This document shows, one piece after another, positions 5,983 through 6,346 of a stretch of DNA of 6,346 nt. This DNA is from Candidatus Omnitrophota bacterium (GTDB lineage Bacteria; Omnitrophota; Gorgyraeia; JABMRG01). Within the stretch, counting starts at the first letter, position 1. The number at the start of each line of letters is the position of its first letter. Where the stretch lies: assembly GCA_013202935.1 (NCBI GenBank), contig JABMRG010000076.1:1-6346 (forward strand). The letters are read 5' to 3'. Position numbers and translations under genes: made by a program. The notes beneath the pieces are model-generated. The model worked only from the letters and a program-made list of their open reading frames with translations, did no database searches and was not told the origin of the DNA.

Positions 5983-6346
5983 ATGGCAAGAACAATTGAT
6001 TTAAGCAGAATCAGAAATATTGGCATCATGGCGCATATTGATGCTGGAAAAACAACACTAACAGAGAGGATACTCTTTTATACAGGCCGTTCGCACAAGT
6101 TGGGAGAGGTTCATGATGGAGCAGCGAAGATGGACTGGATGAAACAGGAGCAGGAGAGAGGTATTACCATAACATCTGCTGCTACAACATGTTATTGGAA
6201 GGACCACAAGATCAATATCATAGATACGCCTGGACACGTTGACTTTACTGTTGAGGTTGAGAGGAGTCTACGTATCCTCGATGGCGCGGTTGCTGTGTTT
6301 TGTGCTGTTGGTGGTGTTGAGCCTCAGTCAGAGACTGTGTGGCGTC
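5983..6346 (+). CDS. fusA: Elongation factor G, N-terminal part (runs off right edge)
   Basis: The visible 121 residues are the start of the GTPase domain of EF-G, which drives ribosomal translocation using GTP and helps recycle ribosomes. The P-loop AHIDAGKT is at 17-24, switch I ERGITITSAATT at 58-69 with the conserved Thr, and the G3 motif DTPGHVDF at 81-88. The opening residues and HDGAAKMDWM are typical of canonical EF-G. The start ATG has AGGAG (5973-5977) at good spacing. The usual rpsL-rpsG partners are not directly upstream; hflC is. No convincing promoter lies between the hairpin and the start, so expression may depend on read-through or an upstream promoter. Whether it is the only EF-G gene in the genome, or a second copy, cannot be told from here. 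Confidence 0.97.
   Translation, partial: MARTIDLSRIRNIGIMAHIDAGKTTLTERILFYTGRSHKLGEVHDGAAKMDWMKQEQERGITITSAATTCYWKDHKINIIDTPGHVDFTVEVERSLRILDGAVAVFCAVGGVEPQSETVWR

Overview
The window shows six genes, all on the + strand, in moderately AT-rich DNA. Codon use favours ATA for Ile and AGG/AGA for Arg. This looks like a free-living Gram-negative bacterium from a poorly cultured lineage: HflK/HflC imply an inner-membrane FtsH system, and c-di-GMP signalling is prominent. The style would fit Omnitrophota, Nitrospirota or deltaproteobacterial relatives, but that is an impression, not a demonstrated placement.

Left part (1-1896): a cyclic-di-GMP module. First comes the 3' end of a gene whose frame is open from the left edge. 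It encodes the tail of an MshEN-like (GspE/PilB N-terminal) domain fused to a PilZ domain, two families known to bind c-di-GMP. The following gap (552-867) is not empty. It holds an extended -10 promoter, a clear c-di-GMP-I (GEMM-I) riboswitch aptamer, an intrinsic terminator with an 11-13 bp stem, and a near-consensus Shine-Dalgarno. These precede a receiver-GGDEF diguanylate cyclase with an intact active site and an intact RxxD product-inhibition site. The cyclase that makes c-di-GMP is therefore predicted to be under riboswitch control by its own product. Two mutually exclusive helices sharing positions 670-676 suggest an OFF switch, that is, negative feedback.

Middle (1897-3793): the gap after the cyclase has an 18-bp-arm perfect palindrome containing GGGGACAGT/ACTGTCCCC, a near-consensus sigma70-type promoter, and an intrinsic-terminator-like hairpin that begins only about 10 nt past the predicted transcription start. 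A cation/proton antiporter with a cytoplasmic C-terminal CBS-domain pair follows.

Right part (3794-6346): a promoter with a perfect TTGACA -35 box drives hflK and hflC, which overlap by ATGA and encode the SPFH-family membrane complex that modulates FtsH protease. A terminator-like hairpin follows hflC. The window ends inside the N-terminal GTPase domain of elongation factor G (fusA), with a good Shine-Dalgarno and no ribosomal protein genes immediately upstream.

The most notable content is the compact c-di-GMP circuit on the left: an effector-type protein, an RNA sensor and the synthase. The hflKC and fusA genes look ordinary.
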